From assembly GCF_001676655.1 (NCBI RefSeq), contig NZ_LZDB01000002.1:434001-498000 (forward strand): a stretch of 64,000 nt of DNA, in the 5' to 3' direction. Shown one piece after another: positions 46,096 to 55,522 of the stretch. Source of the DNA: Perlucidibaca aquatica. GTDB taxonomy: Bacteria > Pseudomonadota > Gammaproteobacteria > Pseudomonadales > Moraxellaceae. The position numbers and the translations under genes are program-made. How positions within the stretch are numbered: the stretch's first letter is position 1; the number at the start of each line of letters is the position of its first letter. Under the pieces are notes generated by a model, which did no database searches, was not told the origin of the DNA, and saw nothing but the letters and a program-made list of their open reading frames with translations.

Positions 46096-48045
46096 ATGCA
46101 GGCGTCCGGTGTGCTGGTTGGTCAGGTGCTGCTGGTCCTCGGCATTGTGCTGCTGGGGACTTGGGGCGCGACACAGTATGTCGCCATTGCACTGGCCTAT
46201 CAGACCCAGCTCGGTCTGCCATGGTTCTTCCTCGCTGATACCCCGATCTACTACCCGTGGCAGCTGTTCCACTGGTGGTACTTCTTCGATGTCTATGCCC
46301 CGCATGTCTTCCTGACCGGCGGCCTGATTGCCGCTGGCAGCAGTCTGGTCGCTGTTGGCTTCGCCATTTCTGCATCTGTTTGGCGCAGTCGTCAGTCTCA
46401 ACTGGTCACTACCTATGGATCAGCACGCTGGGCCACTGAGCCTGAGATTGAGCAAGCCGGGTTGACCGGTTCGGCCGGCGTGTTTCTGGGCAAGCTGGAG
46501 TCCAGCTACCTGCGTCACGAAGGTCCGGAGCATGTCATGGCCTTCGCGCCGACGCGCTCTGGCAAAGGCGTTGGCCTCGTCGTGCCGACCCTGCTGACCT
46601 GGCCGGGCTCCGCCGTCATCCACGATATCAAAGGCGAGAATTGGAGCCTGACCGCTGGCTGGCGCTCACGTTTCTCGCATTGCGTTCTGTTCAACCCTAC
46701 TGATGCTCGGTCAGCTGCTTACAACCCGCTTCTGGAAGTCCGTCGCGGTGCCCATGAAGTGCGCGATGTGCAGAACATCGCCGACATTCTTGTAGACCCC
46801 GAAGGTGCGCTGGAGAAGCGCAACCACTGGGAGAAGACCAGCCATGCTTTGCTGGTCGGAGCCATCCTCCATGTGCTCTATGCCGGCAGCGACAAGACGC
46901 TGCGCGGTGTCGCCAACTTTCTGTCTGACCCGGCACGCTCTTTCGATGTGGCACTGCATCTGATGATGACCACACGGCACCTGGGCGAGGTCGTGCATCC
47001 GGTGGTGGCATCAGCCGCACGCGAAGTGCTGAATAAGAGCGAGAACGAGCGCTCTGGCGTGCTGTCCACGGCCATGAGCTTTCTGGGGCTGTACCGTGAT
47101 CCGACGGTGGCCGAAGTCACTTCGCGCTGTGATTGGCGTATTGCCGATCTGATCAGCGCTGAGCATCCGGTGTCGCTGTATTTGGTCGTGCCGCCGTCCG
47201 ACATCAGCCGCACCAAGCCGCTGATCCGTCTCCTGCTGAATCAGATTGGCCGGCGCCTCACCGAGTCGCTCGATGGCAGTGACGGCATCGAGCGTAAGCA
47301 CAAGCTGCTGCTTATGCTCGATGAATTCCCCGCGTTGGGCCGGCTCGACTTCTTCGAGAGTGCGCTGGCCTTCATGGCGGGCTATGGCCTGCGTGCCTTT
47401 TTGATTGCGCAATCGCTAAACCAGATCGACAAAGCCTACGGCCCCAATCACGCCATCCTCGATAACTGTCATGTCCGCATTGCCTTTGCCACTAACGACG
47501 AGCGCACCGCCAAGCGCATCTCGGAAGCATTAGGTACCGCCACTGAGCTGAAAGCACAGCGCAACTACGCCGGCCACCGACTTGCCCCGTGGCTCGGGCA
47601 TCTCATGGTCTCGCGTCAGGAAACAGCACGCCCCTTGATGACGCCGGGCGAAGTCATGCAGCTGCCGCCGGATGATCAAGTGGTGATGGTCTCCGGCCAT
47701 CCGCCGATCCAAGCCAAGAAGATCCGCTACTACGCCGACGCCAACTTCACAGGCCGTGTGCTGCCACCGCCCGTGCTGACGGAGAGCGGCTTTACCGACT
47801 CGCCAGCCGCACGACCGAACGACTGGTCCGGTCAGCTTGCGCTCTTCGCTGATCAGAGCAGTGCCTTGCTGTCCTCTGGCTTGCCCGCAGGCAGTGACCT
47901 GCCAGCCCTGACACCGCGCGTCAGCACCGATGTCGGTCTGCTCGATGACGACTCATCTGCTACCGCGTCACGCCCAGCTGCTTTGAAGGCCTTGCGCACG
48001 GCGCGCATGGCTGCCCTCGACCCCAATGACGGAATCTCGCTATGA
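46096..48045 (+). CDS. traG: Type IV coupling protein TraG/VirD4
   Basis: This 649-residue inner-membrane ATPase links the relaxase-DNA complex to the mating channel. It has two N-terminal membrane segments, Walker A APTRSGKGVG (Lys157), Walker B LLLMLDEFPALG and the conserved AQSLNQIDKAYG. ATG 46096 has GGGAGG 5 bases upstream; an upstream GTG frame exists. It starts the transfer operon that runs through trbI and overlaps the next gene by 4 bp. Confidence 0.95.
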   Translation: MQASGVLVGQVLLVLGIVLLGTWGATQYVAIALAYQTQLGLPWFFLADTPIYYPWQLFHWWYFFDVYAPHVFLTGGLIAAGSSLVAVGFAISASVWRSRQSQLVTTYGSARWATEPEIEQAGLTGSAGVFLGKLESSYLRHEGPEHVMAFAPTRSGKGVGLVVPTLLTWPGSAVIHDIKGENWSLTAGWRSRFSHCVLFNPTDARSAAYNPLLEVRRGAHEVRDVQNIADILVDPEGALEKRNHWEKTSHALLVGAILHVLYAGSDKTLRGVANFLSDPARSFDVALHLMMTTRHLGEVVHPVVASAAREVLNKSENERSGVLSTAMSFLGLYRDPTVAEVTSRCDWRIADLISAEHPVSLYLVVPPSDISRTKPLIRLLLNQIGRRLTESLDGSDGIERKHKLLLMLDEFPALGRLDFFESALAFMAGYGLRAFLIAQSLNQIDKAYGPNHAILDNCHVRIAFATNDERTAKRISEALGTATELKAQRNYAGHRLAPWLGHLMVSRQETARPLMTPGEVMQLPPDDQVVMVSGHPPIQAKKIRYYADANFTGRVLPPPVLTESGFTDSPAARPNDWSGQLALFADQSSALLSSGLPAGSDLPALTPRVSTDVGLLDDDSSATASRPAALKALRTARMAALDPNDGISL

Positions 48046-48524
48046 GCCGCGCTCGCCTGAACATCTTCATCGAAACCGATCACGCCCGCCGGCTGGAGGA
48101 ATTGGCTGCGCTCAAGGGCTTGTCCAAATCCTCCATCATTGCCGCTGCCTTGGCCTCGTTCCTGTCGCCGGATGCGGCTGACCGTCGTGAGGCGGCGTTC
48201 GCTAAACGGCTGGATCGACTGTCGAACCAGTTCGACAAGCTGGAGCGTGATCAGAACATCCTAATCGAGACATTGGCGCTCTACATCCGTTACTTCCTGA
48301 CCGTCAGTGCGCCGGTGCCCGAGGCACAGCAGGAGGCCGCGCGTGCTCAAGGCCGGTTACGCTTTCAGCAGTTCATCGAGCAGCTGGGCCGCAACCTGAT
48401 GCGGGGTCGCAGTCTGGTGAAAGACATCCAGGAAGAGGTCTTTCCGGATGCCGGCCAGTTCTTTGCGATGGACGATCCGGCTGCACCGGCCACGAGCACA
48501 CCGGATGACGGTGGGCTGATATGA
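48042..48524 (+). CDS. Ribbon-helix-helix (CopG-like) protein of the transfer operon
   Basis: The 160-residue product begins with an RHH motif (RARLNIFIETDHARRLEELA, GLSKSSIIAAALASFL), followed by a helical region. CopG-like genes at this place, between traG and trbB, are a feature of Tn4371-like elements. It may regulate the trb operon or act in the relaxosome. Confidence 0.85.
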   Translation: MSRARLNIFIETDHARRLEELAALKGLSKSSIIAAALASFLSPDAADRREAAFAKRLDRLSNQFDKLERDQNILIETLALYIRYFLTVSAPVPEAQQEAARAQGRLRFQQFIEQLGRNLMRGRSLVKDIQEEVFPDAGQFFAMDDPAAPATSTPDDGGLI

Positions 48525-49516
48525 ACAGCCCAGCCTTTGTCATTCCAGTCACGCTGGAAACCACCGCGATTGAGCGGCGCATCCGCATGCTGCGCACGGC
48601 CATGGGGCCGATCATCACGCAGGCCTTGGAAGACCCCGAGGTCGTTGAGGTTCTGCTAAACCCCGATGGCTCACTCTGGCTCGACAAGCTCGGCTCTGGC
48701 CGTGCCCCCGTGGGCATCTCGATGACCCCAGCCGATGCCGAACGCATCATCCGTTTGGTCGCGGCGCATGTCCGCGCCGAAGTGCATGTCGGTGCGCCGA
48801 TTCTCTCGGCGGAATTGCCAGAGACCGGCGAGCGCTTTGAGGGCGTGTTGCCTCCGGTGGTAAAAGCCCCGGCCTTCGCGATTCGTAAACGCGCCATGGG
48901 CGTGATTCGGCTGGATCACTATGTCACCGACAACATCCTCACCGCGCATCAAGCTGACTTTCTCAAGAAGGCCGTGCGAGGCCGGCTGAATATCCTGATT
49001 GCCGGTGGCACCAGCTCCGGTAAGACCACCATGGCCAATGCCTTGCTGGCCGAAATGGCAGTCACGGGTGATCGCGTGATCATTCTCGAAGACACGATGG
49101 AGCTGCAGTGCTCCGCTGAAGACCATGTGCCGCTGCGCACACGCCCCGGTGTGGTCTCGATGAGCGAGCTGGTGCGCTCGACACTGCGCCTGCGCCCGGA
49201 TCGCATCGTCATCGGTGAGGTCCGAGGCTCTGAAGCACTGGACCTGCTCAAGGCCTGGGGCACGGGTCATCCCGGTGGTGTCGCCACCATCCATGCCGGC
49301 TCCGCCATGGGCGCGCTGACCCGCCTCGAACAACTCATTCTCGAAGTGGCACTCACGCCACCTCGTGCGCTGATCGCTGAAGCGGTCAACGTCATCGTCT
49401 TCATTGCCGGACGTGGCCGAGAACGCCGCGTGCAGGAGATCGCCTGCGTCACTGGCTTTGATGCTCACAGCTACTCGTTGACCGCTGTTTCCCTTGAATC
49501 CGGAGATCCGACATGA
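48521..49516 (+). CDS. trbB: TrbB, VirB11-type conjugation ATPase
   Basis: The 331-residue cytoplasmic hexameric ATPase powers pilus assembly and transfer. Walker A GGTSSGKTT starts at residue 162; the Asp box VIILEDTMELQC, RLRPDRIVIGEVRGSEALDL and HPGGVATIHAGSA follow. Length is normal. Overlaps of 4 bp on both sides. Confidence 0.97.
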   Translation: MNSPAFVIPVTLETTAIERRIRMLRTAMGPIITQALEDPEVVEVLLNPDGSLWLDKLGSGRAPVGISMTPADAERIIRLVAAHVRAEVHVGAPILSAELPETGERFEGVLPPVVKAPAFAIRKRAMGVIRLDHYVTDNILTAHQADFLKKAVRGRLNILIAGGTSSGKTTMANALLAEMAVTGDRVIILEDTMELQCSAEDHVPLRTRPGVVSMSELVRSTLRLRPDRIVIGEVRGSEALDLLKAWGTGHPGGVATIHAGSAMGALTRLEQLILEVALTPPRALIAEAVNVIVFIAGRGRERRVQEIACVTGFDAHSYSLTAVSLESGDPT

Positions 49517-49854
49517 CGCATCCACGCGTTTCAGTAAACCCGTTTTTACGCCTTTACCAGTCTGCCGGCTTGCTGGCGCTTAACCTGATGCTGGCCGCCC
49601 AGGCGCATGCCGCCGGTTCCAACATGCCGTGGGAGGGGCCGCTGCAATCGGTGCTCGACTCGGTACAAGGGCCGGTGGCTCGCATCATGGCGGTCATCGT
49701 CATCATCGTGACCGGTTTGGCGCTGGCCTTTGGCGATAACAGCGGCGGCTTTCGCAAGCTGATCCAGATCGTCTTCGGCCTCTCGATTGCCTTTGCTGCC
49801 TCGTCGTTCTTCTTGGCCTTTTTCAGCTTCTCGGGCGGGGCGGTGGTGTCATGA
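49513..49854 (+). CDS. trbC: TrbC, pilin precursor
   Basis: The 113-residue product is a VirB2/TrbC-like pilin with a signal peptide ending near QAHA, followed by two hydrophobic helices (IMAVIVIIVTGLALAFG, FGLSIAFAASSFFLAFFSF). RP4 TrbC is processed by TraF, and the element has a TraF gene. Confidence 0.94.
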   Translation: MTHPRVSVNPFLRLYQSAGLLALNLMLAAQAHAAGSNMPWEGPLQSVLDSVQGPVARIMAVIVIIVTGLALAFGDNSGGFRKLIQIVFGLSIAFAASSFFLAFFSFSGGAVVS

Positions 49855-50117
49855 CACTGCCCATCGCTCAAGGCTTTGAAGTGCCCCTGCATCGGTCACT
49901 GACCGAACCCATTCTGCTCGGCGGTGCGCCGCGCACGGTGGCCGTGGTCAACGGCACCTTGGCGGCCGCTGTAGGACTGGGACTACAGCTGTGGTTGCCG
50001 GGTCTGGCCTTGTGGCTGGCCGGGCACACGCTCGCGGTGTGGGGAGCCAAGCAAGACGCGCAGTTCATGGAAGTGTTTGCGCGCCACCTCAAACACAAAA
50101 ACCTGCTCGATGTCTGA
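49851..50117 (+). CDS. trbD: TrbD
   Basis: The 88-residue VirB3-like protein has two adjacent membrane segments (VNGTLAAAVGLGLQLWLPGL, ALWLAGHTLAVWGA) and the family start LHRSLTEPILLGGAPR. It is an inner-membrane part of the mating channel. It overlaps trbC by 4 bp. Confidence 0.94.
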   Translation: MTLPIAQGFEVPLHRSLTEPILLGGAPRTVAVVNGTLAAAVGLGLQLWLPGLALWLAGHTLAVWGAKQDAQFMEVFARHLKHKNLLDV

Positions 50118-50124
50118 GGTCGCC

Positions 50125-52551
50125 ATGATCAATCTTGCCGAGTTCAGAAAGCGTCCTGCCCAGTTGGCCGATTGGCTGCCGTGGGCAGGCTTGGTCGCAC
50201 CCGGTGTGGTGCTCAACAAGGATGGCTCCTTTCAACGCACGGCACGCTTTCGTGGGCCGGACCTCGACAGTGCTACCGAGAGCGAGCTGGTCGCCACAAC
50301 GGCACGGCTCAACAATGCGCTGCGTCGGTTGGGCTCGGGCTGGGCATTGTTTGTCGATGCCGAGCGGCAGGCTGCTGCTGGTTATCCGCAATCGGACTTC
50401 CCGGATGCCTTGTCCTGGCTGGTCGATGAAGAGCGCCGTGCCGCCTTCGAGGAGGCGGGCAGCCACTTCGAGAGTCGCTATCACTTCACGCTGTGCTATC
50501 TGCCGCCGGAAGAGTCGCGCGCGAAAGCGGCTCGATTGCTCTATGAGCACAGTCACACGCAAGGCGTGGACTGGCGTGAGCAGTTGGCGTCCTTTCAATC
50601 GGAAGCGGAGCGTTTCTACAACCTGCTCGATGGCGTCATGCCGGAGCTGGACTGGCTGGATGACAGCCAGACACTGAGTTACCTGCATCGCACGGTCTCG
50701 ACACGCCAGCATTCGGTGGCGGTGCCTGAAGTGCCGTTCTATCTGGATGCCTTGTTGGCTGACGAGCCCTTGGCCGGTGGGCTGGCCCCGCGATTGGGCG
50801 ATCAGCATCTGCGTATCATCTCGGTACGCGGCTTCCCGACATCGACTTGGCCCGGTCTGCTCGATGACCTGAACCGACTGGGCTTTGCCTATCGCTGGAG
50901 CACGCGCTTTCTTTGCCTCGATAAGTCGCAGGCGGAAAGCGAATTGGTTCGCCTGCGCCGGCAGTGGTTTGCCAAGCGTAAGGGCGTACTCACGCTTTTA
51001 CGGGAATCCGTCTTTCAGCAAGAGAGTCCGCTGGTGGATTCGGATGCTGACAACAAGGCGGCAGACGCCGATGCAGCCTTGCAGGAGCTGGGCAGCGATG
51101 AAGTCGCCTTCGGCTATGTCACCGCCACGGTGGTGGTCATGGATGCCGACCCGGTTGCAGCGGATGAGAAGATCCGCGCCATCGAGCGCGCGATTCAGGG
51201 CAGGGGCTTTGTCACCATTACGGAAACCCTGAATTCCGTGGATGCGTGGTTATCGTCATTGCCCGGTCATGCCTACGCCAATGTCCGGCAGCCGCTAATT
51301 TCGACACTCAATCTGGCCCACCTGTTGCCGATCTCAGCGGTCTGGGCCGGTCCTGAGCGCAATGAGCATCTCGATGCGCCGCCGTTGATCGTGACGCGCA
51401 CCGATGGCGCGACGCCGTTCCGGCTGGTCACGCATGTCGGCGATGTTGGCCACACGCTGGTGGTGGGGCCGACCGGCATGGGAAAGTCGGTATTGCTGGC
51501 GACACTCATGCTGCAGTTTCGGCGCTATCCCGGATCACGCCTGTTCGTCTTCGACAAGGGCGGATCGGCTCGTGCCACCGTGCTGGGCCTCGGCGGTGAT
51601 CACTACGACCTGGGACAGGAGGGCGCGATTGCCTTCCAGCCACTGGCACGCATTGATGAAGACAACATGCGCAGCTGGGCCGCCGAGTGGCTGGCCGGAC
51701 TGCTTTTGCATGAAGGTGTGGTGGTCACGCCCGAGGTCAAAGATTCGCTGTGGTCGGCGCTGGGTAGTCTCGCCAGTGCGCCGTTGGAGCAGCGCACGCT
51801 GACCGGCTTGCTGGTGCTGCTGCAATCCAATCCCCTGCGTCAGGCTTTGCAGCCGTACACCTTGGGTGGCCCCTTCGGCCGTCTGCTGGATGCCGACGCC
51901 GACCGGCTCGCGCTGTCGGATGTGCAGTGCTTCGAGATGGAAGAGCTGATGCACAGCCCGACCGCCGTGCTGCCGGTGCTGAGTTATCTCTTCAAGCGAT
52001 TGGAGGAGCGCTTCGATGGTCAGCCGACACTGCTGATCCTCGATGAGGCGTGGGTGTTTCTGGATGATCCGGCTTTCGCCGGTCGTATCCGTGAATGGCT
52101 CAAGACCCTGCGCAAGCGCAATGTCTCGGTGATCTTTGCCACGCAGTCACTGGCCGACATTCAGCGCTCCACCATCGCTCCGGCCATCATTGAAAGCTGT
52201 CCGAGTCGCATCTTTCTGCCTAACCCACAGGCGGTGGAGCCGCAGCTGCGGGAGATCTACGAAGGCTTTGGCCTCAATGCGCGCCAGATTCAGTTGATTG
52301 CGCGGGCGGAGCCCAAGCGCGAGTACTACTACCAATCCCGTCTTGGCAATCGCGTCTTCGAGCTGGGCCTCGGCCCGGTCACGCTGGCCTTTGCTGGTGC
52401 TTCGAGTCCCCAACACCAAAAAACCATGAACGCCTTCCAAGGCGTCATCGATCCCGCCGATTTTGCCTTGGCCTGGCTGCGTCATGCCGGGCTGACCTGG
52501 GCCGCAGACCTGTTGGCCCGCTATCCCCGCCACCCGGAGAAATCCTCATGA
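50125..52551 (+). CDS. trbE: TrbE, VirB4-type ATPase
   Basis: The 808-residue ATPase energises the transfer channel. It has an N-terminal MINLAEFRKRPAQLADWLPW, Walker A GPTGMGKS (448-455), Walker B PTLLILDEAWVFLDDP and FATQSLADIQ. ATG 50125 follows GAGG; upstream ATGs in the same frame overlap trbD. Length is normal for TrbE. Confidence 0.96.
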   Translation: MINLAEFRKRPAQLADWLPWAGLVAPGVVLNKDGSFQRTARFRGPDLDSATESELVATTARLNNALRRLGSGWALFVDAERQAAAGYPQSDFPDALSWLVDEERRAAFEEAGSHFESRYHFTLCYLPPEESRAKAARLLYEHSHTQGVDWREQLASFQSEAERFYNLLDGVMPELDWLDDSQTLSYLHRTVSTRQHSVAVPEVPFYLDALLADEPLAGGLAPRLGDQHLRIISVRGFPTSTWPGLLDDLNRLGFAYRWSTRFLCLDKSQAESELVRLRRQWFAKRKGVLTLLRESVFQQESPLVDSDADNKAADADAALQELGSDEVAFGYVTATVVVMDADPVAADEKIRAIERAIQGRGFVTITETLNSVDAWLSSLPGHAYANVRQPLISTLNLAHLLPISAVWAGPERNEHLDAPPLIVTRTDGATPFRLVTHVGDVGHTLVVGPTGMGKSVLLATLMLQFRRYPGSRLFVFDKGGSARATVLGLGGDHYDLGQEGAIAFQPLARIDEDNMRSWAAEWLAGLLLHEGVVVTPEVKDSLWSALGSLASAPLEQRTLTGLLVLLQSNPLRQALQPYTLGGPFGRLLDADADRLALSDVQCFEMEELMHSPTAVLPVLSYLFKRLEERFDGQPTLLILDEAWVFLDDPAFAGRIREWLKTLRKRNVSVIFATQSLADIQRSTIAPAIIESCPSRIFLPNPQAVEPQLREIYEGFGLNARQIQLIARAEPKREYYYQSRLGNRVFELGLGPVTLAFAGASSPQHQKTMNAFQGVIDPADFALAWLRHAGLTWAADLLARYPRHPEKSS

Positions 52552-53270
52552 AAACTCGTCTCGCGTTATCCCTCGTGATCGCCTTGGGCCTGTCGCAACA
52601 GGCATCCGCCATTGTGGTCTTTGATCCCAGCAATTTCTCGCAAAACCTGCTGACAGCGGTTCGCACGCTGGAGCAGGTCAACAACCAGATTCGGCAGCTG
52701 CAGAACGAGGCGCAGATGCTGAGCAACGATGCCAAGAACCTGCGTGGCCTGAACTACAACGCCAGCGGCCGCTTGCAGTCGACGCTGGCGACCACCAATC
52801 GCTTGATCCAGCAGGCGCAAGGGCTGGCCTACGAGGTCTCGCAGGCGGACAGCACCTTTGCGCGTCTCTACCCCGAAGCCTATGCCGGCACAGTCTCGGG
52901 CAGCCGTATGGCCGCTGACTCGCGCGAGCGCTGGAGCAACTCCCTGCAAGCCTTGCGCACCTCCATGCAAATGCAGGCGCAGGCCGCGCAAAACTTTGCA
53001 GCGGACGAAACGGTGCTAACCGACTTGGTGGCGCAGAGCCAGGGTGCCGTCGGCAGCTTGCAAGCCACACAAGCGACTAATCAGCTGCTCGCTTTGCAGG
53101 CACGACAGTCGATTCAGGCGCAGCAGCTACAAATCACCCAGGGGCGGGCAGCCGCACTTGAGCAGGCCCGCACGGTGGCCGCTGAAGAGCGCGCTCGTGA
53201 GGTTCGTCAGCGCTTTCACAGCGACAGCACGCGCTACACGCCGTTCGCCGTGAACTTCTACAGCCACTAA
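52548..53270 (+). CDS. trbJ: TrbJ
   Basis: The 240-residue VirB5-like secreted protein has a signal peptide (MKTRLALSLVIALGLSQQASA), then IVVFDPSNFSQNLLTAVRTL and long helical Gln-rich segments. VirB5 homologues lie at the pilus tip. It overlaps trbE by 4 bp. Confidence 0.94.
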   Translation: MKTRLALSLVIALGLSQQASAIVVFDPSNFSQNLLTAVRTLEQVNNQIRQLQNEAQMLSNDAKNLRGLNYNASGRLQSTLATTNRLIQQAQGLAYEVSQADSTFARLYPEAYAGTVSGSRMAADSRERWSNSLQALRTSMQMQAQAAQNFAADETVLTDLVAQSQGAVGSLQATQATNQLLALQARQSIQAQQLQITQGRAAALEQARTVAAEERAREVRQRFHSDSTRYTPFAVNFYSH

Positions 53271-53283
53271 GGAGCGTCGGATC

Positions 53284-53553
53284 ATGACGACCCGCCATCT
53301 TGCGTTGTGCCTGTCTCTTTTCATGTCGGGGGCTCTCGGGCTGGTTGGCTGCAGCCAGCCGGCACCGGATATCACGGTGGAGTATCTCGTGGCTCACCCT
53401 GACGAATTGAAAGCGCTTCAGCAAAAGTGCCGATTGGAGCGTGACACGCTGGATGAGCGTGTCTGCGTGATCGTCAGCGAAGCGCAGCATCGCCGCTTCT
53501 GGGGCGATGGCAAGACGCGATACACGCCGGGTGGCGGAGTTCGCCATGAATGA
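53284..53553 (+). CDS. trbK: TrbK/EexN-type entry exclusion lipoprotein
   Basis: The 89-residue product has a signal peptide with lipobox LVGC, and the EexN-like pattern TVEYLVAHPDELKALQQKCR followed by DERVCVIVSEA. This class prevents redundant transfer into cells already holding the element. It overlaps trbL by 8 bp. Confidence 0.85.
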   Translation: MTTRHLALCLSLFMSGALGLVGCSQPAPDITVEYLVAHPDELKALQQKCRLERDTLDERVCVIVSEAQHRRFWGDGKTRYTPGGGVRHE

Positions 53554-54802
53554 CATCGGGGTCATTGATCGCTTCCTCGATGTCTTCTCGCGCTACATCG
53601 ACTCAGGCTTTGGTCTGTTGGGTGGCGAGGTGGCCTGGCTCAGTGCCACCTTGATCGTCATCGACATGACGCTGGCTGGATTGTTCTGGGCTATGGGCGG
53701 CGATGAGGTGTTAAGCAAGCTGCTCAAGAAGATCCTCTATGTCGGTGCCTTCGCCTTCATCATCGGCAACTTCAACAGCTTGGCCGGGATCATTTTCAAC
53801 TCGTTCTCGGGTCTGGGGTTGGTGGCGTCTGGCAGCAACATGACGCAAGCCCAGCTGCTGCAGCCCGGTCGCTTGGCCGAGGTCGGCATCGATGCTGGCC
53901 GGCCGATCATGGCCCACATCAAACAGCTCTCCGGGTTCCCCGACTTCTTCATGAATATCGACACCATCGCGGTGATGTTCTTCGCGTGGGTCATCGTCAT
54001 CATCAGTTTCTTCGTGCTCGCTGTGCAGCTGTTCGTCACGCTGATCGAGTTCAAGCTGACCACCTTGGCGGGTTTTGTGCTGGTGCCTTTTGCGCTCTGG
54101 AACAAGACGGCCTTTCTGGCCGAGCGGGTGCTCGGCAATGTCGTCTCATCCGGCATCAAGGTACTGGTGCTGGCCGTGATCATCGGCATCGGCTCGACGA
54201 TCTTTGGTGAGTTTCAAGCGCCGCAAGGTGCGGAGCTATCCATTGATGAAGCCTTGGCCATCATGCTGGCTTCGCTTTCACTGTTTGCACTCGGCATCTT
54301 CGGACCGGGTATCGCCAGTGGCCTGATTGCTGGAGCGCCGCAACTCGGTGCAGGTGCTGCTGCCGGTGCAGCGCTGGGCGCAACCGGGATTGCTGTTGGT
54401 GCCGGAGCCGCCGCCATGGGCGGTGCCAAGCTAGCCGGATCAGTCGGTGGCTCTGCGGTGAAATCAGCCAGCTCCATGGCCGATGGTGCTCGCGATGCTT
54501 ACAGCGCGGGTGCCGCCACCACCGATGGGGGTTGGCGTGGAGCGGCAGCAGGAATGGCCAATGTCGCCCGCTCAGGCGCTGCTTCGGTGCAACGCGGAGT
54601 GCGCAGTGCCGTGGGTTCATCCGATACCAGTTCCGCTTCAGACGGACCACAAAGCGCAGGTAGGTCGCCCGAATGGGCGCAACGACTGCAGCGCAATCAA
54701 CGCATCACCCAAGGTGTTTCCACCACAGCCCATGTCATGCGCTCGGCCGATCACGGCGGTAGCGGTGCTAGCCCCAGCTTGCGTGACGACTCGGAGAAAT
54801 GA
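53546..54802 (+). CDS. trbL: TrbL
   Basis: The 418-residue VirB6-like protein has at least five membrane segments in the first two-thirds and a low-complexity Ala/Gly/Ser tail. MNDIGVIDRFLDVFSRYIDS begins the family. ATG 53546 with GGCGGAG upstream is chosen; the frame is open for 13 more codons before it. It forms part of the inner-membrane channel. Confidence 0.94.
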   Translation: MNDIGVIDRFLDVFSRYIDSGFGLLGGEVAWLSATLIVIDMTLAGLFWAMGGDEVLSKLLKKILYVGAFAFIIGNFNSLAGIIFNSFSGLGLVASGSNMTQAQLLQPGRLAEVGIDAGRPIMAHIKQLSGFPDFFMNIDTIAVMFFAWVIVIISFFVLAVQLFVTLIEFKLTTLAGFVLVPFALWNKTAFLAERVLGNVVSSGIKVLVLAVIIGIGSTIFGEFQAPQGAELSIDEALAIMLASLSLFALGIFGPGIASGLIAGAPQLGAGAAAGAALGATGIAVGAGAAAMGGAKLAGSVGGSAVKSASSMADGARDAYSAGAATTDGGWRGAAAGMANVARSGAASVQRGVRSAVGSSDTSSASDGPQSAGRSPEWAQRLQRNQRITQGVSTTAHVMRSADHGGSGASPSLRDDSEK

Positions 54803-55512
54803 CCATGCGATTCAAACGCGCCCAAGTGCGCTACTCGGAAACCCCCGAACCTGTTACGCCTTATCAGGCAGCCGGGCAGGTCTGGGATCAACGCCTCGGC
54901 GCAGCCCGCGTGCAAGCGCAAAACTGGCGACTGATGGCCTTTGGCTGCCTATCACTGAGCCTGATCATGGCCGGCGCACTGGCGTGGCGATCCGGCCAGT
55001 CGCTGGTAACGCCCTATGTGGTCGAAGTGGATAAGACTGGGCAGGTGCGCGCCATCGGTGAAGCCCTCACGCCTTATAAGCCGGCGGATGCCCAGATTGC
55101 CTTTCATCTGGCCCACTTCATCAGCAATGTCCGCTCGCTGGCCATCGACCCGATTGTGGTGCGTCAAAACTGGCTGCAGGCCTACGACTACACCACCGAC
55201 AAAGGCGCGGCCACGCTCAATGAATTTGCCCGTGTGAACGACCCGTTCGCACAGGTCGGGCGCAAATCCGTCTCTGTGGAAGTAACCAGTGTTGTCCGCG
55301 CTAGCGACAACTCGTTCCAAGTGCGTTGGATCGAGCGCCACTACGACAGCGGTACGCCCACCGGGCAGGAGCGTTGGACGGCGGTGCTGTCCATCGTGCA
55401 GCAACCGCCGCGTGACGAAGCGCGCCTGCGTAAAAATCCCCTCGGCATCTACATCAACGGGTTGAGCTGGAGCCGCGAATTGGGCTCGGTCGACACCGCT
55501 ACCCCTCGCTAG
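54799..55512 (+). CDS. trbF: TrbF
   Basis: The 237-residue VirB8-like protein has one N-terminal membrane segment (LMAFGCLSLSLIMAGALAW) and a periplasmic domain with VVEVDKTGQVRAIGEA and GIYINGLSWSREL, as in TrbF. It scaffolds the mating channel. Confidence 0.95.
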   Translation: MTMRFKRAQVRYSETPEPVTPYQAAGQVWDQRLGAARVQAQNWRLMAFGCLSLSLIMAGALAWRSGQSLVTPYVVEVDKTGQVRAIGEALTPYKPADAQIAFHLAHFISNVRSLAIDPIVVRQNWLQAYDYTTDKGAATLNEFARVNDPFAQVGRKSVSVEVTSVVRASDNSFQVRWIERHYDSGTPTGQERWTAVLSIVQQPPRDEARLRKNPLGIYINGLSWSRELGSVDTATPR

Positions 55513-55522
55513 GAGTCACACC